Shown one piece after another: positions 14,267 through 21,069 of a stretch of 37,641 nucleotides of DNA. A program made the translations under genes and the position numbers. Source of the stretch: a virus. Where the stretch lies: positions 1 to 37,641 of the IMG/VR virus record IMGVR_UViG_3300046004_001076. One strand, 5' to 3'. Position 1 is the stretch's first letter. Each line of letters opens with the position of its first letter. The notes below the pieces were generated by a model. The model did no database searches, was not told where the DNA came from, and was given only the letters and a program-made list of their open reading frames with translations.

Positions 14267-14826
14267 GCTGATGCGGTTTTACAGGCTGCAATAAATTTAG
14301 CGTTCTTTTGTACGGCTGGCGACTGCTTTCTAAAATACAATCCTACTGCTTCTTTTCCGTCACAATCAACTAAACCTGCTATTGCGGTATCTAGTGCGTC
14401 TGCCAGTTGGTGCGTTTCGCTGTCGGGGTCTGCCATACCTTCGTAAGGTATCGTAAAGGTTTGAGTTAATGCGTACTTGTGCGCTACTGCCATTGCTTTG
14501 TTGCTGGCTTTGTCTCCGCTGTCCATACCCTCGCCCCGTGCTTGTGTGCTCACGTTGCTACCGTCAACCGCCCAAAACGTGAATTTAATGTCAATAATTG
14601 AATAGATAACCGTACCACCGCTTTTAGTTATCTTATCCTCACGTAGTGCGTTTATTATCTCGCTGGTGGTAAATACTTCATGCTTAGATAGTATCGGGTG
14701 TAGTGCGTTGTAAACGGCATCTACGCCCCTAAACATAAAGCCCTGCCCTGCGTTCTTTTGGTTTTTACCGATAGCGTCTATATCCTGTTGGATAGCCGCC
14801 ATTTTTTGAAATATCAAATTGCTCAT
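14263..14826 (-). CDS. erf: ERF family single-strand annealing protein
   Basis: Recombinase of the P22 Erf family, 187 residues. It shows GFMFRGVDAVYNALHPILSKHEVF (residues 29-52) and a core GEGMDSGDKASNKAMAVAHKYALTQTFTIPYE (about 98-130), the hallmark of the ERF domain. It anneals complementary single strands during phage recombination and genome circularisation. SSB is encoded two genes upstream, its usual partner. The C-terminal 40 residues are a small variable helical part. Coupled in ATGA at both ends. Confidence 0.9.
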   Translation of the reverse strand: MSNLIFQKMAAIQQDIDAIGKNQKNAGQGFMFRGVDAVYNALHPILSKHEVFTTSEIINALREDKITKSGGTVIYSIIDIKFTFWAVDGSNVSTQARGEGMDSGDKASNKAMAVAHKYALTQTFTIPYEGMADPDSETHQLADALDTAIAGLVDCDGKEAVGLYFRKQSPAVQKNAKFIAACKTASA

Positions 14827-15065
14827 TTTGCGTTGCGTTTGTTTGGTTTAGCTGGTATAGCCTTTAAATGGGTTGCCAATCTTTCGATAGCGGATTGAGC
14901 GTAAAATATTGAACGCCCCTCGTTTTTGGTATCGGTAATTTTAAAATCAAAGCCGTTTCGTTTGGCTTTGGCAACTTTGCCTGTCCAACTTGATAGGCTC
15001 GCAGCACGAACCCCCAATAAGGTAAATAATAGGTTTGCGCTGTCTTGTACTGATAGGTATTTCAT
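14823..15065 (-). CDS. hypothetical protein, 80 aa
   Basis: Starts MKYLSVQDSANLLFTLLGVRAASLSSWTGK, possibly a winged-helix or excisionase-like fold (LSVQDSANLL...), with a basic middle (VAKAKRNGFDFK) and a very basic end (AKPNKRNAK). DNA binding is plausible given this charge, but no family is certain. Located between SSB and ERF with an ATGA to ERF. Confidence 0.65.
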   Translation of the reverse strand: MKYLSVQDSANLLFTLLGVRAASLSSWTGKVAKAKRNGFDFKITDTKNEGRSIFYAQSAIERLATHLKAIPAKPNKRNAK

Positions 15066-15087
15066 AGTTTGTTTTTAGTTGATTAAG

Positions 15088-15435
15088 TTATGACCAAGGC
15101 AAATCGGTGTCAAAATCTTCATTGTCTTTTGTTTGAGCCGTATCGCTGTTTTGTTTGCGCTCCAAAAATTCAAACGAGTTGCTAATAATGTTGGTGTAGT
15201 ATTTACCGTCTTTTTCGCTGTAATCAACACTACCCTCAATGGCAATTTTCGAGCCTTTAACAAGGTTACTTGCAGCTATTTCAGCAGCTTTACCAAGTAG
15301 TACAATGTTATGCCAGTTGGTTTTCTTTTTATCGCCATATCCGTCAGTAGTGGCTAACGAGAAACGGCACATATTACGGCTTTCGTTTAGTTCGGGTGCT
15401 TTGCCTAGGTTCCCGATAAGGATTAGTTTGTTCAT
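15088..15435 (-). CDS. ssb: single-stranded DNA-binding protein
   Basis: SSB of the OB-fold type, 115 residues, coating single-stranded DNA in replication and recombination. I start at the ATG at 15435 (MNKLILIGNLGKAPEL), the normal SSB N-terminus; the frame is open to 15492 but the extra residues do not fit the family. Core motifs are MCRFSLATTD, NWHNIVLLGKAAEIAASNLVKGSKIAIEGSVDY and the acidic tip ending DTDLPWS, a variant of the DDIPF tail that binds partners. It is near ERF, DUF1376 and helicase genes. Confidence 0.92.
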   Translation of the reverse strand: MNKLILIGNLGKAPELNESRNMCRFSLATTDGYGDKKKTNWHNIVLLGKAAEIAASNLVKGSKIAIEGSVDYSEKDGKYYTNIISNSFEFLERKQNSDTAQTKDNEDFDTDLPWS

Positions 15436-15445
15436 TGTTTGGTTT

Positions 15446-15583
15446 TTATAGTACGTATTTACAAATAAGTGCGGTAAGCATAGCAAGCCCAACGGCTGCC
15501 AGCACTGCCCAATCTTCGGGCTTTAGGTCAAACCATGCAAGGCGTTGACCTACTTTTGGTTTCTTGTTAAACGGGTTTCTCAT
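15446..15583 (-). CDS. small membrane protein, 45 aa
   Basis: Starts with a basic MRNPFNKKPKVGQRLAW and then has one hydrophobic segment (WAVLAAVGLAMLTALICKYVL) ending at the C-terminus. It fills the gap between the SSB gene and the next gene. The amphipathic basic part would face the cytoplasm. It is not recognised; inhibitors or lysis-related small proteins of phages look like this. Confidence 0.6.
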   Translation of the reverse strand: MRNPFNKKPKVGQRLAWFDLKPEDWAVLAAVGLAMLTALICKYVL

Positions 15584-15602
15584 AACGCTAAATTAAACTA
15601 AA

Positions 15603-15917
15603 TTATTGATTAAAAGAAATTATTTCATAGTCTTTTTCGTGGAAAGTGTAGCGTAACCCGTCTTTAATAATGGTCAAAACTTTGTGGTCGTCAACCGTGC
15701 CAGTATAGACCGCACCGTGTTTTAGAAAGCCTACGTGCTTTACTCCGCTTTTGATGTATGCTTTTACCGTTGGACTGTCGAAAGTCGCTAGGGTTACGTT
15801 ACAATCGCTTGGCAGCCATATCGTGGGCTTGCCTTGTGGTGTCCATTTACGCCCCCTGTTTCCAAATATGGATAGATAAGCGGAAATGAAGATGTTGAAT
15901 AGTGCGTTGCTGGTCAT
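15603..15917 (-). CDS. hypothetical protein, 104 aa
   Basis: Starts MTSNALFNIFISAYLSIFGN, a hydrophobic N-terminus that may be a membrane anchor or a buried helix, followed by a beta-rich C-terminal part (GKPTIWLPSDCNVTLATFDSPTVK; GAVYTGTVDDHKVLTIIKDGLRYTF). No catalytic motif. The start is in an ATGA overlap with the gene upstream. Confidence 0.65.
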   Translation of the reverse strand: MTSNALFNIFISAYLSIFGNRGRKWTPQGKPTIWLPSDCNVTLATFDSPTVKAYIKSGVKHVGFLKHGAVYTGTVDDHKVLTIIKDGLRYTFHEKDYEIISFNQ

Positions 15918-16153
15918 AGGGCTAACTCTTTAGCTAGTTTGCGTAATGCCTTTGCAACTTCGGGGGTTGCCCCGTCACTAGCCCACAATATCTCACGTTG
16001 CACCCGTGCCTTGCTTACACTTTCGTTTTGTTGCGCTTGCAAGTCTTTGATAGCGTCTAAAAGATAAGGTAGCACTATATTTGCTTGTATTCCGTTATCA
16101 AACCTTTTATTTTCAACAAGCGTTTTGAAGGTATCAGTGTTTAGAAAACTCAT
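15914..16153 (-). CDS. hypothetical protein, 79 aa
   Basis: Helical, alanine/lysine-rich protein starting MSFLNTDTFKTLVENKRFDN, with a C-terminal charged helix (EVAKALRKLAKELAL). It overlaps the 89-residue gene upstream by 20 bases. Unrecognised. Confidence 0.65.
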   Translation of the reverse strand: MSFLNTDTFKTLVENKRFDNGIQANIVLPYLLDAIKDLQAQQNESVSKARVQREILWASDGATPEVAKALRKLAKELAL

Positions 16154-16403
16154 GGTTTAGTTGGTTAAATTTTAAAAAATGTTCAATGGCAAATTCTTTG
16201 TTATCAGCTAACCACGTATCAAATCCAAGTTTAATTATTTCGCCTTTTGTTGGATAGTCTTTATATTCATACAACTCGTGGTCAATACAATGCTGTTTAA
16301 GGTCAATAAACTTAATAACCTTTTTGAGTTCGGTATCTTCGTTAACTGTGTAGTTAACGTGGAACGCTTGTATCGTTTCTCGGAGTGAATAGATTTCAAT
16401 CAT
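16134..16403 (-). CDS. hypothetical protein, 89 aa
   Basis: Unrecognised, starting MIEIYSLRETIQAFHVNY, with several H and Y residues and helical segments (EDTELKKVIKFIDLKQHCIDHE). No motif stands out. It begins in an ATGA overlap with YopX and overlaps the next gene by 20 bases, so it is translated with both. Confidence 0.65.
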   Translation of the reverse strand: MIEIYSLRETIQAFHVNYTVNEDTELKKVIKFIDLKQHCIDHELYEYKDYPTKGEIIKLGFDTWLADNKEFAIEHFLKFNQLNHEFSKH

Positions 16404-16804
16404 TTGCTTAGTAGTTCGGGGTTATCAAAAATGTTGCCTATAACTTCAGACCTAGTTAAATAGTCGTTGCTAATTCCAAAGTCGTAATATTCGCCCTCAC
16501 CTTCAATCTCCCAATTTATCGGTGAATAAGCATTAGCCATATACGTTACTGCAAACCCCCCGTTAATGTAAAGCACTTCCAGGATTGTTTTAGTTGGGAT
16601 ATACTTTACAATATCACCTTCCCAAATCTTTTTGCCGTTCTTGTCGGTTAAGCCCGTGTACTGGCAAACTGTTTCGGGGTCTACTTGGTAAGCAAAAGGC
16701 ATTCCAATACTGTTGCTTATGTAGGTATCGTTTTTTTTCTTAGCTAGTAAGCCAATATGCCAATCGCCGTTAATTGAACGACCTTTAAATAATATCTCTC
16801 TCAT
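16400..16804 (-). CDS. YopX family protein
   Basis: Protein of 134 residues of the YopX type first seen in phage SPbeta. It shows the family pattern at both ends: MREILFKGRSINGDWHIG at the N-terminus, YTGLTDKNGKKIWEGDIVKY in the middle (about 50-68) and SEVIGNIFDNPELL near the end. The family has no proven function; structures show a beta-barrel-like fold. It is common among early genes of phages in Firmicutes and Bacteroidota, as here. It shares ATGA at both ends. Confidence 0.88.
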   Translation of the reverse strand: MREILFKGRSINGDWHIGLLAKKKNDTYISNSIGMPFAYQVDPETVCQYTGLTDKNGKKIWEGDIVKYIPTKTILEVLYINGGFAVTYMANAYSPINWEIEGEGEYYDFGISNDYLTRSEVIGNIFDNPELLSK

Positions 16805-16878
16805 TTGGTTTGGTTTATTGCCTTGTCCAGCTTATGGCAAACAAAGGCGTAAAAAAATAGGGTTAGTGCTAGTTCCAT
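16801..16878 (-). CDS. tiny membrane peptide, 25 aa
   Basis: Reads MELALTLFFYAFVC followed by HKLDKAINQTK: a hydrophobic N-terminal segment and a basic end. The stop overlaps the YopX start in ATGA, which is the main support. Too short to be sure; could be a translation-coupling leader rather than a functional protein. Confidence 0.35.
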   Translation of the reverse strand: MELALTLFFYAFVCHKLDKAINQTK

Positions 16879-16899
16879 TAGTCGTGCTTGTATGGTTTT

Positions 16900-17073
16900 T
16901 TATCCTGTAAATCCGTCTTTAAATCCATCTCTATACCTTAAGCTGCCATACGCTATAATTGCATCAGCTAGGGCTACTTTATCTACATTTTCTGAAAATA
17001 TCATCGTGGATATTTCGCTGAACTTATCAGTTGCCATTTGGCAATAATTTTGCTTTTCAATTTCGGTATTCAT
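16900..17073 (-). CDS. hypothetical protein, 57 aa
   Basis: Starts MNTEIEKQNYCQMATDKFSE at 17073, the first ATG behind a typical A-rich leader; the frame is open to 17178 but that part would overlap the next gene. Acidic N-terminal half and a glycine/arginine-rich end (RYRDGFKDGFTG). Unrecognised. Confidence 0.6.
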   Translation of the reverse strand: MNTEIEKQNYCQMATDKFSEISTMIFSENVDKVALADAIIAYGSLRYRDGFKDGFTG

Positions 17074-17131
17074 AATAGGTTTTTTAGCGGTTAAGTTATT
17101 GCAGTGTAGGATGCTGCGCCCCGTGTTTTGG

Positions 17132-17419
17132 TTAGATGTTATCTTTTGCAATAAAGGCTTTAGACAACCAAACTTCACAAGCTATTGCAGCTACATAAGT
17201 TGAATACTCACAAGTAGCTAATTTAGCTTTTGCATACGCATTAGAAACCTCTTGCGAAGACATGCGGCACATAAAGCTTTTTGTATTAATAAATTGAGAA
17301 GCTTGCAATTCAAACATATCACAAGCAGCTAAATAAGCAGCTGTTTTATTTGCGTTTGGTGTATTGCAAATAGTTTCAATCGTATTAAAATTTGAGTTGA
17401 TTGCGGCTTGAGTTTTCAT
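17132..17419 (-). CDS. hypothetical protein, 95 aa
   Basis: Alanine-rich helical protein starting MKTQAAINSNFNTIETICNT, with five cysteines and many N, S and T residues. It is the first gene behind the promoter at 17450-17480. Its leader up to the ATG is nearly identical to that of the 62-residue gene at 11508-11696, and both proteins start MKT. It has no recognised motif. It starts the long early transcript that runs left from here. Confidence 0.65.
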   Translation of the reverse strand: MKTQAAINSNFNTIETICNTPNANKTAAYLAACDMFELQASQFINTKSFMCRMSSQEVSNAYAKAKLATCEYSTYVAAIACEVWLSKAFIAKDNI

Positions 17420-17449
17420 TGTCTTGTTGTTTAGTGGTTAAGTATAGAA

Positions 17450-17480
17450 CAAATATACGGCTACTTATTTTATTGTGCAA
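17450..17480 (-). promoter_or_regulatory. Bacteroidota-type promoter before the 95-aa gene
   Basis: Minus strand TTG (17478-17480), 20-base spacer, TATATTTG (17450-17457). It lies downstream of a terminator, so it starts a new transcription unit. The -33 side reads TTGCACAATAA, shared in part with the promoter at 12923-12953 (TTTGCACAATAA). Confidence 0.7.
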
Positions 17481-17580
17481 TAGTTAGCGCAAAATAAAGT
17501 GCTAATTTTATAGCCTATTTTTGCAAGTTTTTATAACTAGTTGATTATCAAAGCCTTTATTTTTAGTTAGCGCAAATAAA
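17481..17580. repeat. two direct copies of TAGTTAGCGCAAA(A)TAAA
   Basis: Forward-strand copies at 17481-17498 and 17564-17580, differing by one A. They lie upstream of the promoter at 17450-17480 and downstream of the terminator, in a 212-base gap without genes. They may be paired operator sites for this early promoter. Confidence 0.5.
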
Positions 17581-17608
17581 AAGCCCGACGGTAACCACTC
17601 CGTCGGGC
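17574..17608 (-). terminator. Rho-independent terminator after the spanin-like genes
   Basis: Perfect 9-bp stem GCCCGACGG (17600-17608 with 17583-17591), 8-base loop, followed on the minus strand by TTTTTATTTG. It ends the transcript of the metallophosphoesterase and spanin-like genes. Confidence 0.88.
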
Positions 17609-17631
17609 AAACTAACCAACTAAACAAAACT

Positions 17632-18063
17632 TCAATTCGATAATAACCCAAACACTAGTCCAACTATTAACCCTGTTATTGTAGTGCTGCCACCAATTAA
17701 CAGTAGTCTTTTTCTAATTGCACGTTTTTCAATCTTGCAACTATCCTCACTAGCGTTTAAAATTACGTTCTTTTTCGCAATTATGCTATCTTTTGCAATG
17801 ATAATTTTATCCTTTTCGTTATTCTTTGCCTGCAAAGCCATTATCAGCGTGTCCTGTTTAACCTTTGCCAACTTTAAGTCGTTCACGTTCATTTGCATGA
17901 GCGATGCGAATTGCTGGCACGTTTCTAATTGTAGCAACCTAACACTAATGGTGTCCATTTGCGCTACGCTAATTACAATGCTATCACTTGATAAGCTTTG
18001 TGAACTCACGTTTGCGCTGCTCAATATCCATATCAAGATACCTATCAATAGTCTTTTGTCCAT
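17632..18063 (-). CDS. secreted/anchored coiled-coil protein, candidate second spanin-like subunit
   Basis: Protein of 143 residues. The N-terminus MDKRLLIGILIWILSSANVSSQ is a signal peptide or anchor, the middle (residues 50-110) is a charged coiled coil, and the C-terminus has a membrane segment (LLLIGGSTTITGLIVGLVFGLL). It overlaps the upstream membrane protein by 80 bases in another frame, as Rz1 does with Rz. It has no lipobox cysteine at the signal end, unlike a true o-spanin. A role in lysis is inferred from layout only. Confidence 0.55.
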   Translation of the reverse strand: MDKRLLIGILIWILSSANVSSQSLSSDSIVISVAQMDTISVRLLQLETCQQFASLMQMNVNDLKLAKVKQDTLIMALQAKNNEKDKIIIAKDSIIAKKNVILNASEDSCKIEKRAIRKRLLLIGGSTTITGLIVGLVFGLLSN

Positions 18064-18361
18064 AATTCTTTGCTTTCAATATTTGTACTTCCCGTTGTTC
18101 AACTTGCTCCACTAATTCAACTACTTGTGGTTGTAGTTCCTGTATTTTGCCGTCTAAAACCTTAATACGGGCATTCCTAGCGGTTATCTCGTTGTTTAGG
18201 ATAGATATGGCGGCTTGCTCTTTTGCTATCGTTAAATTAAGCGTTTTGTTCTTTTCCTTTAGCACACCCAAACGGTAAAAGAATACCGCACTTGTTATAG
18301 TGAGGGCAAGTATTACCCCTGCGGCTATGGCTATCCAATATTGTTGTTTCATTTCATTCAA
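17984..18361 (-). CDS. membrane-anchored coiled-coil protein, i-spanin (Rz)-like
   Basis: N-terminal membrane helix (YWIAIAAGVILALTITSAVFFY, about residues 8-29), then a long charged coiled coil from residue 34 to the end (LKEKNKTLNLTIAKEQAAIS; QELQPQVVELVEQVEQ). This is the layout of inner-membrane spanins, which join the outer membrane in phage lysis of Gram-negative cells. Size fits. It lies ten bases after the metallophosphoesterase. No sequence match is claimed; a tail or other membrane coiled coil is the alternative. Confidence 0.6.
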   Translation of the reverse strand: MNEMKQQYWIAIAAGVILALTITSAVFFYRLGVLKEKNKTLNLTIAKEQAAISILNNEITARNARIKVLDGKIQELQPQVVELVEQVEQREVQILKAKNYGQKTIDRYLDMDIEQRKREFTKLIK

Positions 18362-18370
18362 AGTTACGGA

Positions 18371-19783
18371 TTAAATAGTATAATCTATCGTTACGGGGTA
18401 CTGTCCTAATCGGTAAGATAGTAAAAAACCAGCGTTCCCGTTGTAGCCTAACCCGTCCGAATGAGAATTACCTGTAAACATTGCAGGGCAACTTAGATAA
18501 CGGTACATGATACTATCACACCTAGTTATACGGCTATGCCAATGACCACCTAAAACAAGGTTAAACATATCCTGTTTGCCATTGTTAAATACTAATTCTG
18601 CTATCTTACTGTCCTTTGAAAACCCTTTATCACCGTGTTCTAACATATAGTTTAAACCATCGATTACTTGGGCATTCAATGTGTGTTTGTATGTAAATTT
18701 AATCGTTGGCAAAGACTTTTCAAGCACCCAAAATATTAGTTCAGCTATTTCGCCATTGCTCTCCTCTTTGTTTGATGCCGTTGGGCGGTCGTGGTTGCCA
18801 CCTACCCCGTTAACTTGTGCTAAGTTGTGTATTGAGCAAAGAAATTCAAGTAGTATTAAATGCGATTCCTTTACAACCGTAACTCCGTACATACCGTATT
18901 GCATAGACTTCCAGCTATTCGGGTGGTTTAAGCCTGTAAATGATTCGATAAGGTCGCCCAAAATATTAACGTGCACCTCTTTTGCCCCGTGTCCGTTAAT
19001 CAATTCTGCCGCACGTTTAAGATAACCCCTTAGTATTTCGTTGTTATAGTCTTTAGTTGCCCGTAAACCCTCCACAAATGCCCCTATGTGCAAATCTGTA
19101 ATGGTTGCTACTATGCACTCCTGTAAATAGGGTTCGGGAGTTCGTGCTATTCTGTACTTTTCAATCGTTGGTAAATGGTCAAGTAATTGTGCTTTTAGTT
19201 CGTCACCAAAAAACTTTGCCTTATTCGATTTTTCAATTTCTACCTTGTAAGCCTTTTGAATAGCCTTTTGGTATTGGTCGGTAACAACGTGTCCGCTATC
19301 TTGCAGCTTGTGGGTTATTTTAGCCGCTACCATGCCCTCACGTTCACTTAGTGGAGTGTTATCCCATGTGTAAGGTGAAAAGATGTTAGCATTCTTATAA
19401 AGCTGTAAACGGGACTTTATGCTATTCCATTCCCACGGCTTTAGGTTGTGCTTGTTTCTTATTCGGGTGCTATCGTAATTCCGCCCGTGCTCGGAGTATT
19501 CAAAAAATAGTTGGTCTATAAATTCAACCGATAAGTTTATTAGCCCTTGTTTGGTTTGCCAAATGTAGTTGCCGTTTTTTACTTCCCACGTTTCACCGCC
19601 CTCAACTTCTACTTGTACGGTCTGTTTATCACGTTCCCGATAATACACCATCTTAACGTACTTATCGGTAGAACCTACTAGGTCGGCTATAATCCTAAAT
19701 TCTGCGGCTTTCGGGGCTTCGTATTTAATCAGTTGCGCCCGTATCTTATCAGTTACGTTTTGCTTTTCAAATGCAAATTCCAT
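18371..19783 (-). CDS. calcineurin-like metallophosphoesterase with long N-terminal region
   Basis: Two-metal phosphoesterase of 470 residues. All family motifs are present in order: DLH (D230, H232) in ITDLHIGA, GD (D277) in NILGDLIES, GNHD (N330, H331) in GVGGNHDRP, H383 in LEHGDKG, and GGHWHS (H414, H416). The first 200 residues are a separate, helical part with W-rich, winged-helix-like segments (NLKPWEWNSIKSRLQLYKNANIFSP). The substrate may be nucleic acid or a nucleotide. It lies with DUF3310 between the lysis genes. The ATG at 19783 sits behind an A-rich leader. Confidence 0.88.
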   Translation of the reverse strand: MEFAFEKQNVTDKIRAQLIKYEAPKAAEFRIIADLVGSTDKYVKMVYYRERDKQTVQVEVEGGETWEVKNGNYIWQTKQGLINLSVEFIDQLFFEYSEHGRNYDSTRIRNKHNLKPWEWNSIKSRLQLYKNANIFSPYTWDNTPLSEREGMVAAKITHKLQDSGHVVTDQYQKAIQKAYKVEIEKSNKAKFFGDELKAQLLDHLPTIEKYRIARTPEPYLQECIVATITDLHIGAFVEGLRATKDYNNEILRGYLKRAAELINGHGAKEVHVNILGDLIESFTGLNHPNSWKSMQYGMYGVTVVKESHLILLEFLCSIHNLAQVNGVGGNHDRPTASNKEESNGEIAELIFWVLEKSLPTIKFTYKHTLNAQVIDGLNYMLEHGDKGFSKDSKIAELVFNNGKQDMFNLVLGGHWHSRITRCDSIMYRYLSCPAMFTGNSHSDGLGYNGNAGFLLSYRLGQYPVTIDYTI

Positions 19784-19809
19784 TGGTTAGTGGTTTAAAT
19801 GAAAATAGC

Positions 19810-20067
19810 CTACAAATGTAAGCTATCACGCAATTCCTTTGCCTTGTCAAGATACCAGCGTTCTTTTGCTAGGTCGTCTGCAATGCTCTCGCCTTGTTTC
19901 TTACCCATTCTCATGCGGTATTTAAATGCGTTGCACTCGCAATATGTGGCTACCTTTTCAGCACCGTAAATCGCTACCATCATTTCGATAGTTTCCTTAG
20001 AATAGCCTTTATAATGGCTCGGATTAACTTTATCGCTGCCAATACTACTAGTGTGGTTATCACTCAT
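19810..20067 (-). CDS. DUF3310 protein
   Basis: 85-residue protein with the DUF3310 core: KVNPSHYKGYSKETIEMMVAIYGAEKV and CNAFKYRMRMGKK...DDLAKERWYLDKAKEL. The DUF3310 domain is also found in the T7 gp1.7 nucleotide kinase, but this short copy has only the conserved core, so kinase activity cannot be assumed. Its ATG overlaps the DUF5675 stop in ATGA. The HY, CN and Y/R pattern of the domain is intact. Confidence 0.85.
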   Translation of the reverse strand: MSDNHTSSIGSDKVNPSHYKGYSKETIEMMVAIYGAEKVATYCECNAFKYRMRMGKKQGESIADDLAKERWYLDKAKELRDSLHL

Positions 20068-20498
20068 AAGTCGTTGTATGTAATGAATACTTTTTTACCT
20101 TCTACTAAAGCCTTTGCAATAGGTGGGTATATCTTTTTGTAAGCCGCCACACTTTGCCCGATTGCTTTGCCTGTTTTGGTTAACCCTACCAATAAACAAC
20201 CCATCGTGTCGCCTTCATCGTTGCCAACGTGGATAAGGATAAATTGGAAGTTGGGCACACCCGTAACGTGTAACATACCTTTGTGAATATCTGCAAACCT
20301 TTTAGCGTAGTTCATATGAAAACCACCTTCACGCCTTAATTTGACTTCGTAACGTGCTGCTGGTATGCGTGTATCACCTTTTACTTTTATTTCACGATGC
20401 TCATCTTCTAGGGTGTAGCATTGGTACACTCCATCAATATAAAACCTTCCAATAGTTTCGTTTTGGTTGTGTTGGTATCGGTCAACGGTTAGTTCCAT
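20064..20498 (-). CDS. DUF5675 protein, candidate cell-wall or lysis enzyme
   Basis: 144 residues covering the whole DUF5675 domain: RIPAARYEVKLRREGGFHMNYAKRF, HKGMLHVTGVPNFQFILIHVGNDEGDTMGCLLVG. The H-x-G...(D/T)xGC pattern (IHVGN...DTMGC) recalls the His/Cys site of L,D-transpeptidase-like enzymes; this is inference. No other endolysin candidate is seen in the window, and holin-like genes lie upstream, so a role in wall breakdown is plausible. The ATG follows a TATCTTTG box by four bases (20503-20510), which if used gives a nearly leaderless transcript. Confidence 0.8.
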   Translation of the reverse strand: MELTVDRYQHNQNETIGRFYIDGVYQCYTLEDEHREIKVKGDTRIPAARYEVKLRREGGFHMNYAKRFADIHKGMLHVTGVPNFQFILIHVGNDEGDTMGCLLVGLTKTGKAIGQSVAAYKKIYPPIAKALVEGKKVFITYNDL

Positions 20499-20522
20499 GT
20501 ATCAAAGATAGTCAATATTTAG

Positions 20523-20557
20523 AAATAAAAAAGGGGTGTCGGTATTTCCGACAACCC
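20523..20557 (-). terminator. Rho-independent terminator before the DUF5675 gene
   Basis: Minus strand GGGTTGTCGG (20548-20557), 5-base loop, CCGACACCCC (20533-20542) with one mismatch, then TTTTTTATTTC. It stops any transcript coming from the gene-free stretch at 20558-20980. Confidence 0.85.
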
Positions 20558-20980
20558 ATAAGCTAGTGACTAAGTAATAATACTTAATAAGTTAGGGGTT
20601 TATATTGAATAAACAAATACCTTAAAATATAGATTGTTTTAAGTAGTTGACATAGCAACCCTATCAGTCATCCCTTATAAATAAGAGTATAACTGGAATT
20701 AGGCTAGGTAATAGTAAACGCCTAATTCATTGCTCAACTATGTTCACCTATCATGCGGCTACTCTAATACACAAATACGCTCATTACACGTATCTTTTCG
20801 ATGGGAATTTTTGATGACTGTCAGGGTCGTATGTTGCTTTGCCGTAGCCCTGAATACATCGTTTGTGTACGTAACATAAAGAACATTTAGTTTTTGTTCA
20901 AGCCCTTATTTACCGTTAGGCTTATTCAGTACCAAGTATATCAACTGAACTATGTACGGTAAAGATACAAAATATTTGGA
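20558..20980 (-). ncRNA. gene-free stretch, candidate structured non-coding RNA
   Basis: About 420 bases with no frame above roughly 21 codons, flanked by two strong minus-strand terminators. A promoter-like TATCTTTA box lies at 20960-20967. Inside are an enclosing stem 20644-20650 / 20734-20740 (TAGTTGA/TCAACTA), a 9-bp hairpin 20696-20704 / 20720-20728 (GAATTAGGC), a 5-bp hairpin 20674-20685, a 6-bp stem 20821-20826 / 20848-20853 and 20900-20904 / 20919-20923. Together they fit a multibranched RNA made as its own short transcript. The promoter has no clear -33 box. An origin of replication is the other possibility. No tRNA signature is seen. Confidence 0.4.
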
Positions 20981-21015
20981 ATAAAAAAGCCCCGTATCGG
21001 TAAAATACAGGGCTT
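20981..21015 (-). terminator. Rho-independent terminator after the holin-like genes
   Basis: Minus strand AAGCCCTGTAT (21005-21015) pairs with ATACGGGGCTT (20987-20997) over 11 bp with one G-T pair, 7-base loop, then TTTTATT. It ends the transcript of the fibre and holin-like genes. Confidence 0.88.
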
Positions 21016-21069
21016 AAATAATTTGAGGGTAATGACTCCTCTCTGACAGTCTCGAAATCAAAGATAGTA

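Noticed and set aside
15436-15492. N-terminal extension of the SSB frame
   Set aside because: The family starts MNKLILIGNLG; the extra 19 residues are non-conserved and overlap the small membrane protein gene.
19813-19820. TACATTTG box as promoter before the metallophosphoesterase
   Set aside because: No -33 box at the right distance, and it lies inside the end of the DUF3310 gene.
20740-20830. Possible tRNA in the gene-free stretch
   Set aside because: No T-arm (GTTCGANTC-like with a five-bp stem), no acceptor stem pairing and no CCA on either strand.
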